DNA of 64,000 nt from DATLMR01 sp035634255 (GTDB lineage Bacteria; Acidobacteriota; Blastocatellia; UBA7656), in contig DASQDI010000160.1 of assembly GCA_035634255.1 (NCBI GenBank), forward strand, positions 124,001 through 188,000. The letters are read 5' to 3'. How positions within the stretch are numbered: the stretch's first letter is position 1; each line of letters begins with the position of its first letter. The translations under genes and the position numbers were made by a program. The notes beneath the pieces are model-generated. The model saw nothing but the letters and a program-made list of their open reading frames with translations. It ran no database searches and had not been told where the DNA came from. Positions 17,242 through 25,612 of the stretch are shown here, one piece after another.

Positions 17242-18171
17242 ATGAAGACACGCATTCCGTTTCTCTCTCTGATGACGGTGATCGTTTTTGCGTGCGCGAA
17301 CATCGGCGCGCAGCAGGTCGCCGACCCCGACTTCAACCCTCCCATCGCCAAGCCCGCTTACGCGGAGGGGCGCGGCCCGCTGGTCATGATTGATGAGTCG
17401 CACTCCAACTTTCATACGGCCGAGGGCCGGTACAAGCCCTTCGCGGACCTGCTCAGGCGGGACGGCTACAGGGTCCAGCCTTTCACGGCGAAATTCAGCA
17501 AAGAGTCTTTGAAGGGCTGCGATATTCTCGTCATCGCGAATGCCCAGGCGGAGGGCGAGCGGGAAGACGGGTCTCCGCCCCACCCTTCGGCCTTCACCGA
17601 CGAAGAGGTCGCGAGCGTGCGCGAGTGGGTGCGGGGCGGCGGGTCGCTTTTCCTGATCGTCGATCACATGCCGTTTCCGGGCGCGGCGGAAAAGCTCGGG
17701 GCCGCGTTCGGCGCGAAGTGGAGCAACGGGTACGCCATCGACCCGGCAGCGCGCGGCCCGATGGTTTTCAAACGCTCGGATGGCTCTCTGGCGGACCACC
17801 CCGTGACGAACGGCAGGGACGCGAGCGAGAGGGTCGATTCGGTGGCGACGTTTACCGGCTCGGCCTTTCAGGCGGAAGGGGCGAGCCCCCTGCTTACTTT
17901 CAAAGGCGACATCGTGTCTTTGACGACGATGGGCGCGGGAGAGCTCAAGCCCGACACCCCGCGGGTCGGCGTGAAGAACTGGCAGCAGGGCGCTCTGCTC
18001 CGGGCCGGGAAAGGGAGGGTTGCGTTGTTCGGGGAGGCCGCGATGTTCTCGGCCCAGCTCGCGGGGCCGCAGCGCGCGCCGATGGGCATGAACGCGCCGG
18101 TCGCCTCGCAGAATTACCGGCTCCTGCTCAACGTGCTTCACTGGCTCAGCGGGCTGCTCGGGGAGAAATGA
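17242..18171 (+). CDS. DUF4350 domain-containing secreted protein
   Basis: 309 residues with a signal peptide (MKTRIPFLSLMTVIVFACAN...GAQQ). The core GRGPLVMIDESHSNFHTAEGRY, PFADLLRRDGYRV, DILVIANAQ and SLFLIVDHMPFPGAAEKLG matches the DUF4350 fold, which is related to glutamine amidotransferase-like/ThuA proteins. Ribosome site AAGGAGCCCGCATA precedes the ATG. Function unknown. A class-I-like sensory or hydrolase role cannot be told from sequence. Confidence 0.78.
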   Translation: MKTRIPFLSLMTVIVFACANIGAQQVADPDFNPPIAKPAYAEGRGPLVMIDESHSNFHTAEGRYKPFADLLRRDGYRVQPFTAKFSKESLKGCDILVIANAQAEGEREDGSPPHPSAFTDEEVASVREWVRGGGSLFLIVDHMPFPGAAEKLGAAFGAKWSNGYAIDPAARGPMVFKRSDGSLADHPVTNGRDASERVDSVATFTGSAFQAEGASPLLTFKGDIVSLTTMGAGELKPDTPRVGVKNWQQGALLRAGKGRVALFGEAAMFSAQLAGPQRAPMGMNAPVASQNYRLLLNVLHWLSGLLGEK

Positions 18172-18337
18172 GCGCGCCGGTCGCGGCGGTCTATGATCGT
18201 CGCCCGGATGTTTTTGAATTTAAGCCCGAATGGCCGGAGAGCCGGAACGGATTGAAAGATTCCGAACCTTGAGTTTATTCTAGGCGTAGCCTTATTTGCA
18301 CTGTCGCGAATAAGCTATTAGCTAAAATGAGGTTCTG

Positions 18338-18844
18338 ATGCATTGTCCAAAATGTGGTTATCAGCAGACCAGCTTCGAAGTGAAGTATTGCTCCCGGTGC
18401 GGGTTCTATCTCGGAATGGTGTCTGAGATTCTTCGCCTGGACGGGGCCCTTCCGGGGCGGGATGTCGTATTAGCTCCCCCCGCCTCCGGCAAGCGTAAGA
18501 AAGCCATCCGCCGGGGGGCGAAGATGCTGTTCTTCAGCGTGGTGACCTTCATCCTGGCCCTGATCCTGAGCGCCGCCACGGACGCGCCCGAGTTCTTGAT
18601 ACTGCCCTTTTTCATGATCGTCGCGAGCCTGCTCTGGATGATATACCACCGCCTCTTCACGGAAGATACAGAAACACAGGTCCAGTTCCCCCGGCAGTCA
18701 CAGTTCCAGCCGCCGCGCCCGATGCTCAGGCCGGAGGAGGACCGCATGCGGGTCGCGGAGCCTCGGCGCGTCAACACGTCGGACATGGCCAACCCGCCGA
18801 GCGTCACGGACCACACGACCCAGTTGTTCGATAACGAGCGGTGA
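18338..18844 (+). CDS. Zinc-ribbon membrane protein
   Basis: 168 residues. The N-terminal zinc ribbon CPKCGYQ...YCSRCGFYL (residues 3-24) is followed by a basic linker and two closely spaced membrane helices (about residues 65-103). The tail is polar and proline-rich. Such CxxC-ribbon plus double-helix proteins are common in Acidobacteriota and have no assigned role. It is followed after 19 bases by the phosphatase-like gene, suggesting cotranscription. Confidence 0.78.
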   Translation: MHCPKCGYQQTSFEVKYCSRCGFYLGMVSEILRLDGALPGRDVVLAPPASGKRKKAIRRGAKMLFFSVVTFILALILSAATDAPEFLILPFFMIVASLLWMIYHRLFTEDTETQVQFPRQSQFQPPRPMLRPEEDRMRVAEPRRVNTSDMANPPSVTDHTTQLFDNER

Positions 18845-18863
18845 TCCGCAGGCAGGAGAATTC

Positions 18864-19382
18864 ATGCGAAAAAGTCTCATCCTGATCCCGGTCGCACTCT
18901 TCATAGCGCTGCCCGTCCTGGCTCGGCAGGAGCTCCCGCCCATCCGGAATTTCCTGCGCGTTAACGACCAGTTCTGCACGGGCGGGCAACCAAGGCTGGA
19001 GCATCTGGCGAAGCTGAAGGCGGAAGGCGTCAAAGCCATCATCAACCTCCGCCAGCCGAGCGAGCACAGGGCCCCCGAAGAAGAAGCGGCGGCTAAAGAG
19101 CTCGGCCTCCGCTATTACAACATCCCCGTGGTCTACGCGGACCCGAAAGAGGAACAGGTCACGGAATTTCTCAAGATCACCGACGACCCCGAGAACCGCC
19201 CGGCCTTCATCCACTGCACGGCGGCGGTCCGCGTGGGGGCCTTCTGGATGATCAGGCGCGTGCTGCGCGACGGCTGGACCGTTCAGGCGGCCGAGGAGGA
19301 GGCGCAGAAAGTCGGCCTCAAAGAAGCCCCGCACCTGAACGAGTTCGCGCGCCTCTACATCGAAAAACACAGGAAGAAGTAG
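18864..19382 (+). CDS. Secreted protein-tyrosine-phosphatase-like protein
   Basis: 172 residues with a signal peptide (MRKSLILIPVALFIALPVLA). The domain resembles the beta-lactamase-hydrolase-like phosphatase group: FLRVNDQFCTGGQP, AEGVKAIINLRQPSE and the active-site loop HCTAAVRVGAFW. Spacing is Cys-x4-Arg, as in that group, rather than the Cys-x5-Arg of classical PTPs. Ribosome site AGGAGAATTC supports the start. Periplasmic location is expected; the substrate is unknown. Confidence 0.8.
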   Translation: MRKSLILIPVALFIALPVLARQELPPIRNFLRVNDQFCTGGQPRLEHLAKLKAEGVKAIINLRQPSEHRAPEEEAAAKELGLRYYNIPVVYADPKEEQVTEFLKITDDPENRPAFIHCTAAVRVGAFWMIRRVLRDGWTVQAAEEEAQKVGLKEAPHLNEFARLYIEKHRKK

Positions 19383-19484
19383 GGCCCCGGCCCGTGGCGT
19401 CTCGGCCGGTCAGTCGCCTAACAGACTGTTGCGCGCAAGTCGCGGGCGTCAGGCGCGCGGGGTCCTTCACGAAGCGAGTACCCT

Positions 19485-20108
19485 ATGGCCTTGCTGAGCA
19501 CGTTGAGCATGAAATCACTCGCGGTCATAGCCCCCTGCGTGGCCCTCTTCGCGGGGGTCATGCTCGCCTCGGGACCGCCGGAGCCCGAGGCCGGCGGACC
19601 GTCCGTCGGGCCGGTCACCGCCTCCGAGCCTTTGCGCCTCCCTCTGGTCGATCCGAAGATAGTCGTGTCCAAGAGCCGCCGCAGCCTGGCCCTGTACTCG
19701 GGCGGGAAGGTCGTTCGGACTTACCGCGTGGGGCTCGGGCTCGACCCAGTGAACGACAAGGTCCGGCAGGGGGACCGACGCACGCCCGAAGGCACTTTCT
19801 ATATCTTTATTAAAAATCCGAAGAGCTCTTACTACCTTTCGCTCGGCCTGAGCTACCCCGACATCGAAGACGCGGAGCGCGGCCTGCGCGCCGGCCTGAT
19901 CTCGCGCGCGCAATATAATTCAATAGTCCGCGCGATCAACCGGAAGGAGAGGCCGCCTCAGAACACCGCGCTCGGCGGGGACATCTTCATCCATGGGCGC
20001 GGCTCGCACAGCGATTGGACGTGGGGGTGCATCGCGCTCGATGACACAGACATGAAAGAGTTGTTCGACGCCGTGCCCTTAAGGACTCGCGTGGAGATAG
20101 AGCATTGA
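19485..20108 (+). CDS. L,D-transpeptidase (YkuD domain) family protein
   Basis: 207 residues with an N-terminal hydrophobic signal/anchor. The YkuD catalytic motif is seen as HGRGSHSDWTWGCIALDD near the C-terminus, with His and the nucleophilic Cys. Upstream conserved blocks are IVVSKSRRSLALYSGGKVVRTY and DRRTPEGTFYI. Members cross-link peptidoglycan through meso-DAP or attach proteins to it. An alternative start at ATG 19509 would shorten the leader by eight residues. Confidence 0.88.
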   Translation: MALLSTLSMKSLAVIAPCVALFAGVMLASGPPEPEAGGPSVGPVTASEPLRLPLVDPKIVVSKSRRSLALYSGGKVVRTYRVGLGLDPVNDKVRQGDRRTPEGTFYIFIKNPKSSYYLSLGLSYPDIEDAERGLRAGLISRAQYNSIVRAINRKERPPQNTALGGDIFIHGRGSHSDWTWGCIALDDTDMKELFDAVPLRTRVEIEH

Positions 20109-20203
20109 GGGCGGGCTCGATGTCGCGGCCCTCGCTAGGATGATCCCGCGGTCGCCGGAATCAATAACCGAGGCGGGGCGTTGTAGTCTCCGCCCCGTTC
20201 TTC

Positions 20204-20851
20204 TCACCCCATCGGCCTCGAATTCTTCACGACCCTGACCATCGGGCTGCAAACGCCCTCGGATGGCTCAAGCCTCTCGCACTTCCTGAAATCGCTCTCG
20301 GCGCGCTTCTCGTCGCCCCGCGTGAGAAAGACCAGCCCCCGATTCGCGTACGCGAGCGCGTAGTCCGGCTTGAGCTTGATCGCCTTGTTGTAGTCGGAGA
20401 CGGCGCGTTCCAGATCGCCCCTCAGGAACCACGCGGCCCCGCGGTTATTGTAGGCGAAGGCGAAGCGGGGGTTCAGCTCTATCGCCCTGTCGTAATCTTT
20501 TATGGCCGCCTCGTAATCTCCCATCGCCTTGAGCGTGTTCCCCCGGTTGTTGTAGACCTGCGGAAGGTTCGAATCGAGGTCGAGAGCCTTCGTGTAGTCG
20601 GAGAGCGCACCCGAGAGGTCGCCCATCTCTTTGCGCGCGTTGCCGCGCTTGTAATATGCCAGGGCGTAATTCTGAGGGGTCGCGATGTCGTAGACCTCGC
20701 GGCCGTTGCGCCCCTGCGCGCGGGCGGAATCGCCCCCGAACGCCCGGCCCGGCGCGCCCTGCGCGTGCGCGCTCGCGTCGGCGAGCGCAAAAAATATCAG
20801 CAACAGGTATAACCCATAGCACTTCTGATTTTTCCTCTCTGCTCCCAGCAT
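20204..20851 (-). CDS. Tetratricopeptide repeat protein, secreted
   Basis: 215 residues: a signal peptide (hydrophobic CYGLYLLLIFFALADASAHAQ) followed by four consecutive 34-residue TPR units (for example ALAYYKRGNARKEMGDLSGA, QVYNNRGNTLKAMGDYEAAI, AFAYNNRGAAWFLRGDLERA, ALAYANRGLVFLTRGDEKRA). It is a protein-protein scaffold; the partner is unknown. Start at 20851 has AGGAGAG upstream. The gene is divergent from an HxlR regulator and shares its promoter region. Confidence 0.85.
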   Translation of the reverse strand: MLGAERKNQKCYGLYLLLIFFALADASAHAQGAPGRAFGGDSARAQGRNGREVYDIATPQNYALAYYKRGNARKEMGDLSGALSDYTKALDLDSNLPQVYNNRGNTLKAMGDYEAAIKDYDRAIELNPRFAFAYNNRGAAWFLRGDLERAVSDYNKAIKLKPDYALAYANRGLVFLTRGDEKRAESDFRKCERLEPSEGVCSPMVRVVKNSRPMG

Positions 20852-20887
20852 CTCGGCCTCTCCTTCCCGTCTCTTTCTTCGTGAAAA

Positions 20888-20948
20888 TATCAGTTGCGTA
20901 AAGAGACTGACCCTTTATACACTAGACCGTCTTGTAATGCAACTGATA
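20888..20948. promoter_or_regulatory. Divergent promoters with HxlR-type operator
   Basis: A perfect 10-bp inverted repeat, TATCAGTTGC (20888-20897) and GCAACTGATA (20939-20948), brackets 41 bases. On the minus strand TTGCAT (20942-20937) is 17 bases from TATAAA (20919-20914). On the plus strand TTGCGT (20895-20900) is 17 bases from TACACT (20918-20923). Both -35 boxes therefore sit in or at the repeat arms, so one dimeric regulator could repress both genes. Confidence 0.65.
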
Positions 20949-20960
20949 AAATGAGCCACG

Positions 20961-21461
20961 ATGAAAAGGACAAACTTTCAAGACATGAGGTGTTCGATAG
21001 CGCAGACCCTCAACCTGATAGGGGAGTGGTGGACGCCTCTCATACTGCGGGATATTTTTTATGGCATAAGGCGGTTCGAAGGGTTGCTGACGCACCTGGG
21101 CATCTCGCGCAACATACTGACGGACAGGCTCCAGGCGCTCGTCGAGAACGACATTCTTGAGCGCAGGCCGTACCAGCAGAGCCCCGAGCGGTTCGAGTAC
21201 TGGCTCACCGAGAGGGGCATCGACCTCTACCCGATCCTGATCTCTCTGATGGCGTGGGGGGACCGCTGGCTCCCGAACGAAGAAGGGCCTCTGATCGAGC
21301 TGATCCACAAGGAGTGCGGGATGCCCGCGAGCCCGGAGGTGGTCTGCTCGCACTGCCGCAAACCGATAACCGCGCGCGGCATGCGGGTCAACGTGCTTTC
21401 GGAAGAGCTGGCGGAAGAGCTGGCGGCGGTGAGGTCGCCTTCGGTCCGGGACAGGAAGTGA
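20961..21461 (+). CDS. HxlR-family transcriptional regulator
   Basis: 166 residues. The N-terminal winged helix carries the family hallmark: C13 in RCSIAQTLNLIGEWWTPLIL, then FYGIRRFEGLLTHLGISRN and ILTDRLQALVENDILERRPY. Long helical C-terminal extension with CSHCRKP, a possible metal-binding pair. HxlR proteins often sense electrophiles or quinones through an N-terminal Cys. Probable autorepressor via the inverted repeat upstream. Confidence 0.9.
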   Translation: MKRTNFQDMRCSIAQTLNLIGEWWTPLILRDIFYGIRRFEGLLTHLGISRNILTDRLQALVENDILERRPYQQSPERFEYWLTERGIDLYPILISLMAWGDRWLPNEEGPLIELIHKECGMPASPEVVCSHCRKPITARGMRVNVLSEELAEELAAVRSPSVRDRK

Positions 21462-21585
21462 CGCCGCCCGCCCCTTCCATGCAACTTTTGCTTCCCTCCA
21501 CTAGTTAAACAAGGCAAATCAAATTTCGGATATTTTATAATCCCGCTTGCCCTCGGGTGAGCGGGTTCCTGAAGGAGATCGGTTA

Positions 21586-23592
21586 ATGAAAAGGCTCTTT
21601 ATCGCTTCCGCACTCGTTTTGACAATGTTTCTCGCCGGGACGCCCGCCGCGCTCGGGCAGGCCGAAGGCGCGGAGCTCGCGGTCGGCAAGCCCGTCGAGC
21701 GGGAGCTTGCCGGGGGAGGCAGGCACTCGTACCGGGTCCATCTCAAGAGCGGCCAGTGGTTGAAGGCCATACTCTACCAGAGCGGCATCGACGTTATAGT
21801 CAGGGTCTCAAGCCCTCAGGGGAAGCGCCTGGCCGAGATCGACAGCCCGAACGGGGACCAGGGGCCGGAGCCGATCTTAGTGACCGCCGAATCGACGGGG
21901 GATTACCGCATCGAGGTCTCCCCGGTCGACGAGAAGGCGAAGCCGGGCCGGTACGAGATAAAGGTCGAGCAGGTGCGCGCGGGCGCGAAGGACCCGGCGG
22001 GGAAAGTGGATCAGTTGTTCGCCCTGTGGGACCGGCCCGGCTCTCCGGGCGCGGCGGTCGCGGTGATCAAAGACGGCCGGATCGTCCACAAGAAAGGCTA
22101 CGGCTACGCGAACCTTGAGTACGATGTCCCGATCACGCCTTCGACCGTCTTTCACGTCGCCTCGGTCTCCAAGCAGTTCACGGCTTTCGCCGTCGCGATG
22201 CTCGCGGACCAGGGCAAGCTCTCGCTCGACGACGACATTCGCAAGCACCTTCCCGAAGTGCCCGACTTCGGGAAGAAGATCACCGTCAGGAATCTGATCC
22301 ATCACGTCAGCGGCCTGCGCGACCAGTGGGAGATGCTCGCGATGGCGGGCTGGCGGCTCGACGACGTGATAACGACCGAGCACATCCTCAACATGGTTTC
22401 GCACGAGAAAGAACTGAACTTCGATCCGGGGAAGGAGATGCTCTACTGCAACACCGGCTACACCCTGCTCGCGGAGATCGTCGGGCGGGTGAGCGGGAAG
22501 TCGTTCAGGGCTTACTCGGATGAAGCGATCTTCAAGCCCCTCGGCATGACCGGCTCCCATTTCCATGACGACCATCAGATGGTGGTTAAAAACAGGGCCT
22601 ACTCATACGCGCCCGGCGAGGGCAGAGGGTTCAAGCTGTCTCCCCTCAATTACGCGACCGTGGGCGCGACTAGCCTTTTCACTACGGTCGAAGACCTGGC
22701 CCTCTGGGTGCGAAACTTCGACGAGCCGCGCGCGGGCAACAGGGCCGTGATCGAGCAGATGCACGAGGTCGGGGTACTCACAAGCGGCGAGCGGACGAGC
22801 TACGCTTTCGGGTTGGTGACGGGCCGGAGGAAGGGGCTCAGGACCGTGGGCCACTCGGGCGGGGACGCCGGATACCGGAGCTATGTCGTTCGCTACCCCG
22901 AGCAGAATCTCGCGGTGGTCGTGCTCAGCAACCTGGGCACCTTCGATCCGGGCGGTCTCGCCAATCAGATAGCCGACATATATCTCGAAGGGCAGTTCAA
23001 GCCCGAGCTGGCGAAGCCGGAAGAGCAGAAGCGGACCGAAGTGCCGGTCGACGCGGCCGTGCTGAAGAGCTACGAGGGGGTATACCAGTTCAGGCCCGGA
23101 CTGTCGGTGACCGTCTCCGTCGAGGACGGGCACTTGATGACGCAGCCCGCGGGCGAGAGGAAGTCCCGAGCCTTCGCCGAATCTGAAACCCGGTTCTTCG
23201 TCCCCGGTTACGTCGGCCCCATCGAGTTTGAGAAAGACGGGGATGGCAAAGTCAATCACCTGATTTACCGGAACGCGCGCGCGAAGCGAGTCGTCCCGTT
23301 CTCCCCATCCCCCGAGCAGATGTCGGACTTCGCGGGCGATTATTACAGCCCGGAGCTCGGGGCCACCTACACAGTCGCGGTCGAGAAGGGTAAGCTGGTG
23401 GCGAAGCACAGGCGCACCGGCGACGTTCCCCTCACCCCCGCCTTCACGGACCAGTTCAGGGGCGGGCAGTGGTACTTCCGCCATGTAGTCTTCACGCGCG
23501 ACGAGCGGAACCGGGTAGACGGGTTCAGGCTCACGGGCGGGCGGGTGAGAAACATGCGGTTCGACAGGCAGCCGGCCCCGGCGTCGCCCTAA
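21586..23592 (+). CDS. Class C beta-lactamase-type serine hydrolase with N-terminal PPC-like domain
   Basis: 668 residues. A signal peptide (MKRLFIASALVLTMFLAGTP) is followed by a PPC-like beta-sandwich (about residues 30-140, HSYRVHLKSGQWLKAILYQ). The catalytic domain has S193-V-S-K196 (nucleophile and general base), Y287-C-N289 and the C-terminal HSGG. After about residue 480 two beta-rich DUF3471-like modules follow. Ribosome site GAAGGAGATCGGTTA precedes ATG 21586. Probably a periplasmic D-aminopeptidase or esterase. Confidence 0.88.
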   Translation: MKRLFIASALVLTMFLAGTPAALGQAEGAELAVGKPVERELAGGGRHSYRVHLKSGQWLKAILYQSGIDVIVRVSSPQGKRLAEIDSPNGDQGPEPILVTAESTGDYRIEVSPVDEKAKPGRYEIKVEQVRAGAKDPAGKVDQLFALWDRPGSPGAAVAVIKDGRIVHKKGYGYANLEYDVPITPSTVFHVASVSKQFTAFAVAMLADQGKLSLDDDIRKHLPEVPDFGKKITVRNLIHHVSGLRDQWEMLAMAGWRLDDVITTEHILNMVSHEKELNFDPGKEMLYCNTGYTLLAEIVGRVSGKSFRAYSDEAIFKPLGMTGSHFHDDHQMVVKNRAYSYAPGEGRGFKLSPLNYATVGATSLFTTVEDLALWVRNFDEPRAGNRAVIEQMHEVGVLTSGERTSYAFGLVTGRRKGLRTVGHSGGDAGYRSYVVRYPEQNLAVVVLSNLGTFDPGGLANQIADIYLEGQFKPELAKPEEQKRTEVPVDAAVLKSYEGVYQFRPGLSVTVSVEDGHLMTQPAGERKSRAFAESETRFFVPGYVGPIEFEKDGDGKVNHLIYRNARAKRVVPFSPSPEQMSDFAGDYYSPELGATYTVAVEKGKLVAKHRRTGDVPLTPAFTDQFRGGQWYFRHVVFTRDERNRVDGFRLTGGRVRNMRFDRQPAPASP

Positions 23593-23676
23593 CAGAGCGG
23601 TGTACCAGACATGGCAGGCGGATTCTATGAAGGCCCGCCCCGAATGGCGGGACGGGCTGCGGGAGGAGGTCGGGAT

Positions 23677-24609
23677 TTGAGCGGCGTGAGGCGACTGAAA
23701 ATCTGCTCAGTATCAATTCTGCTGGCCCTGTGCTTAATCTCGGGCGGCCTCCCTTCCGGCACGCGCGCGGCGGTGAATCTAAAGACCGGGCGCGTTAACT
23801 CCCCCCCGGTCAGAGTCATGTCTTTTAACATTCGGTACAACAACGCCGAGGATAAGGAGAATGCCTGGCCGAACCGGAAGCGGATGGTCGCGAGCATGTT
23901 CCGGTTTCACCGCGCCGATATATCGGGCATACAGGAGGCCCTGAAAGACCAGGTCGACGATCTGGAGAGTCTGCTGCCCGAGTACGCCTGGTGCGGCGTC
24001 GGCAGAAGCGATGGGAAGGCGGGGGGCGAGTTCTCGGCCATCCTCTACCGTAAGGAGAGATTCAGGCTGCTGGAAAGCTCGACGTTCTGGCTGTCGGATA
24101 CGCCGGAAGTGGCGGGCAGTAAGGGGTGGGACGCGGCCCTGCCGCGCATCGTGACGTGGGCCAGATTCCGCGACGTACAGACGGGGCAGACCTTCTTCGT
24201 CTTCAACACCCATTTCGACCACGTCGGCCAGCGCGCCCGCGCGGAGAGCGCGCGGCTGTTGGTCGCCCGCATCGAAAAGATAGCGGGGAACTCGCCCGTC
24301 GTGGTGACGGGTGATTTCAACGGCAACGAATCGTCAGAGCCCTACCGCATACTGACATCGGCCGGCGTGCCGAATGACGCGAGGCCCGAGAAGAGATTGC
24401 AGGATGCTCGCTACAAATCTGCGCTTGAGCATCACGGGCCAACGTCAACCTTCAATGGCTTCGGGCCGCTCGTCCCCGGCGCGAAGATCGACCACGTCTT
24501 CGTGAGGGGCGGCATAAAGGTGCTACAGCACGGAGTCCTCGCGGACCGCTGGGACGGCAGGTGGCCTTCGGACCATCTGCCCGTTATTGTAGAGATCGAG
24601 ATAGTCTGA
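23677..24609 (+). CDS. Endonuclease/exonuclease/phosphatase family protein, secreted
   Basis: About 310 residues from a TTG start at 23677, chosen because GGGAGGAGG lies 8 bases upstream and the following residues make a good signal peptide (KICSVSILLALCLISGGLPS). In-frame ATGs at 23611 and 23644 are alternatives. Metal-dependent EEP motifs are complete: RVMSFNIRYNN, GIQEAL (catalytic Glu), FNTHFDHVGQRAR, VVVTGDFNGNESSEPY, and C-terminal IDHVFV and WPSDHLPV. The substrate could be nucleic acid, phospholipid or sugar phosphate. Confidence 0.88.
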   Translation: MSGVRRLKICSVSILLALCLISGGLPSGTRAAVNLKTGRVNSPPVRVMSFNIRYNNAEDKENAWPNRKRMVASMFRFHRADISGIQEALKDQVDDLESLLPEYAWCGVGRSDGKAGGEFSAILYRKERFRLLESSTFWLSDTPEVAGSKGWDAALPRIVTWARFRDVQTGQTFFVFNTHFDHVGQRARAESARLLVARIEKIAGNSPVVVTGDFNGNESSEPYRILTSAGVPNDARPEKRLQDARYKSALEHHGPTSTFNGFGPLVPGAKIDHVFVRGGIKVLQHGVLADRWDGRWPSDHLPVIVEIEIV

Positions 24610-24712
24610 AAAGCCCTCGCCCCGGCGGGCCGGAGGCGGCCCGTTTGACCGGGCGCGGACAAGAGTGAGAGTATAATTTGAAGTGGACGCGGAAAGATTC
24701 GATGCCGAGGTG

Positions 24713-24934
24713 ATGAGAGTGGATAACGACAGGGAGAAATCCGGGAATCAGGACGAAGAGATCGCGCCGATTGATAAGATCGAAGAACGCGTCGAGGCAG
24801 AGATGAAAGCCATCGAGGGCCGCGCCAAGGAGCGGGCGGGGCAGGGCATGCAGGACGAGGCTCTGGAGCGCGAAGGCCGAAAACTTCAGGAGAAGGCCGA
24901 AGAGGAACTGGAACAGCAGCGCGGCAATTCATAG
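24713..24934 (+). CDS. Small charged helical protein
   Basis: About 73 residues, not assignable to a family. Almost entirely Glu/Lys/Arg/Ala in heptad-like order, so a coiled coil is likely. Start uncertain: GTG 24683 is open in frame, but TATAAT at 24672-24677 resembles a -10 element and would place transcription start at about 24684, favouring ATG 24713 (preceded by GAGGTG). The gene is closed by a very strong terminator hairpin, which supports its being a real transcript. Confidence 0.55.
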   Translation: MRVDNDREKSGNQDEEIAPIDKIEERVEAEMKAIEGRAKERAGQGMQDEALEREGRKLQEKAEEELEQQRGNS

Positions 24935-24962
24935 ATCAGCGTCGGGCTCGCTGTCCCCTTCA

Positions 24963-25023
24963 AGCCCCGCCGGGAGCGCATGCGCCCCGCCTGAACATGC
25001 GCTCCCGGCGGGGCTCGGCTTTT
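24963..25023 (+). terminator. Strong intrinsic terminator
   Basis: Perfect 20-bp inverted repeat (24963-24982 and 24996-25015) with a 13-base loop, followed by CGGCTTTTG. It lies 28 bases after the small charged protein. Confidence 0.85.
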
Positions 25024-25109
25024 GACCCGCGCGATATACACGGCCCGCGCGGGTGTGATAAAAACTCTCTCGGAGATTACCGAACGACGCGGGAAGAGGT
25101 GCCTGAGAT

Positions 25110-25550
25110 ATGAGAACGAGGCTGCTCGCCTACTTGCTTCTAAGCCTGCTTCTGAGCCTGCTTCCGGCGTGGCGGGGCGCTTACGCACAGGAGCCCGAAC
25201 AACACCCCATAGACAGATCGCTCGACGCCTGCATCGAGAAAGACCCGTCCACGGCCGGCATGGTCGAGTGCATCGGCAGAGCGTATGAAAGCTGGGACAA
25301 GGAGCTCAACCGCGCCTACAACGAGCTGAGCCGGAAGCTGAGCCCTCAGGGCCGGCAGGCGTTGAAGGCGGCGCAGTTGGAGTGGATCAAGTACAGGGAT
25401 TCGGAATTCAAGCTGATCGACAGCGTCTACTACGGCCTGCAGGGGACCATGTACATACCGATGCGGGCCGACAGCCGCCTGAAGATCGTAAAGTCCCGCG
25501 CCCTTGAGCTGAACGATTACCTCGGACTGGTGGGCGAGCACGATAAATGA
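25110..25550 (+). CDS. LprI N-terminal domain (DUF1311) protein
   Basis: 146 residues with signal peptide (MRTRLLAYLLLSLLLSLLPA, cleavage after AYAQ). The mature domain matches the lysozyme-inhibitor LprI N-terminal family: DACIEKDPSTAGMVECIGRA (paired Cys), WDKELNRAYNELSRKL, LKAAQLEWIKYRDSE. Members are periplasmic; some bind lysozyme. The stop codon overlaps the open frame of the next gene by 4 bases, so the two are cotranscribed. Confidence 0.87.
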   Translation: MRTRLLAYLLLSLLLSLLPAWRGAYAQEPEQHPIDRSLDACIEKDPSTAGMVECIGRAYESWDKELNRAYNELSRKLSPQGRQALKAAQLEWIKYRDSEFKLIDSVYYGLQGTMYIPMRADSRLKIVKSRALELNDYLGLVGEHDK

Positions 25551-25612
25551 TTCTCAATCGAATGAAGAACGGGCCTGAGCCCTCGCGGCAAAATCCGGGA
25601 GGGCTCATCCGC

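Noticed and set aside
24645..24677. TTGACC with TATAAT as a full promoter
   Set aside because: The spacer is 21 bases, too long; only the -10-like element is noted.
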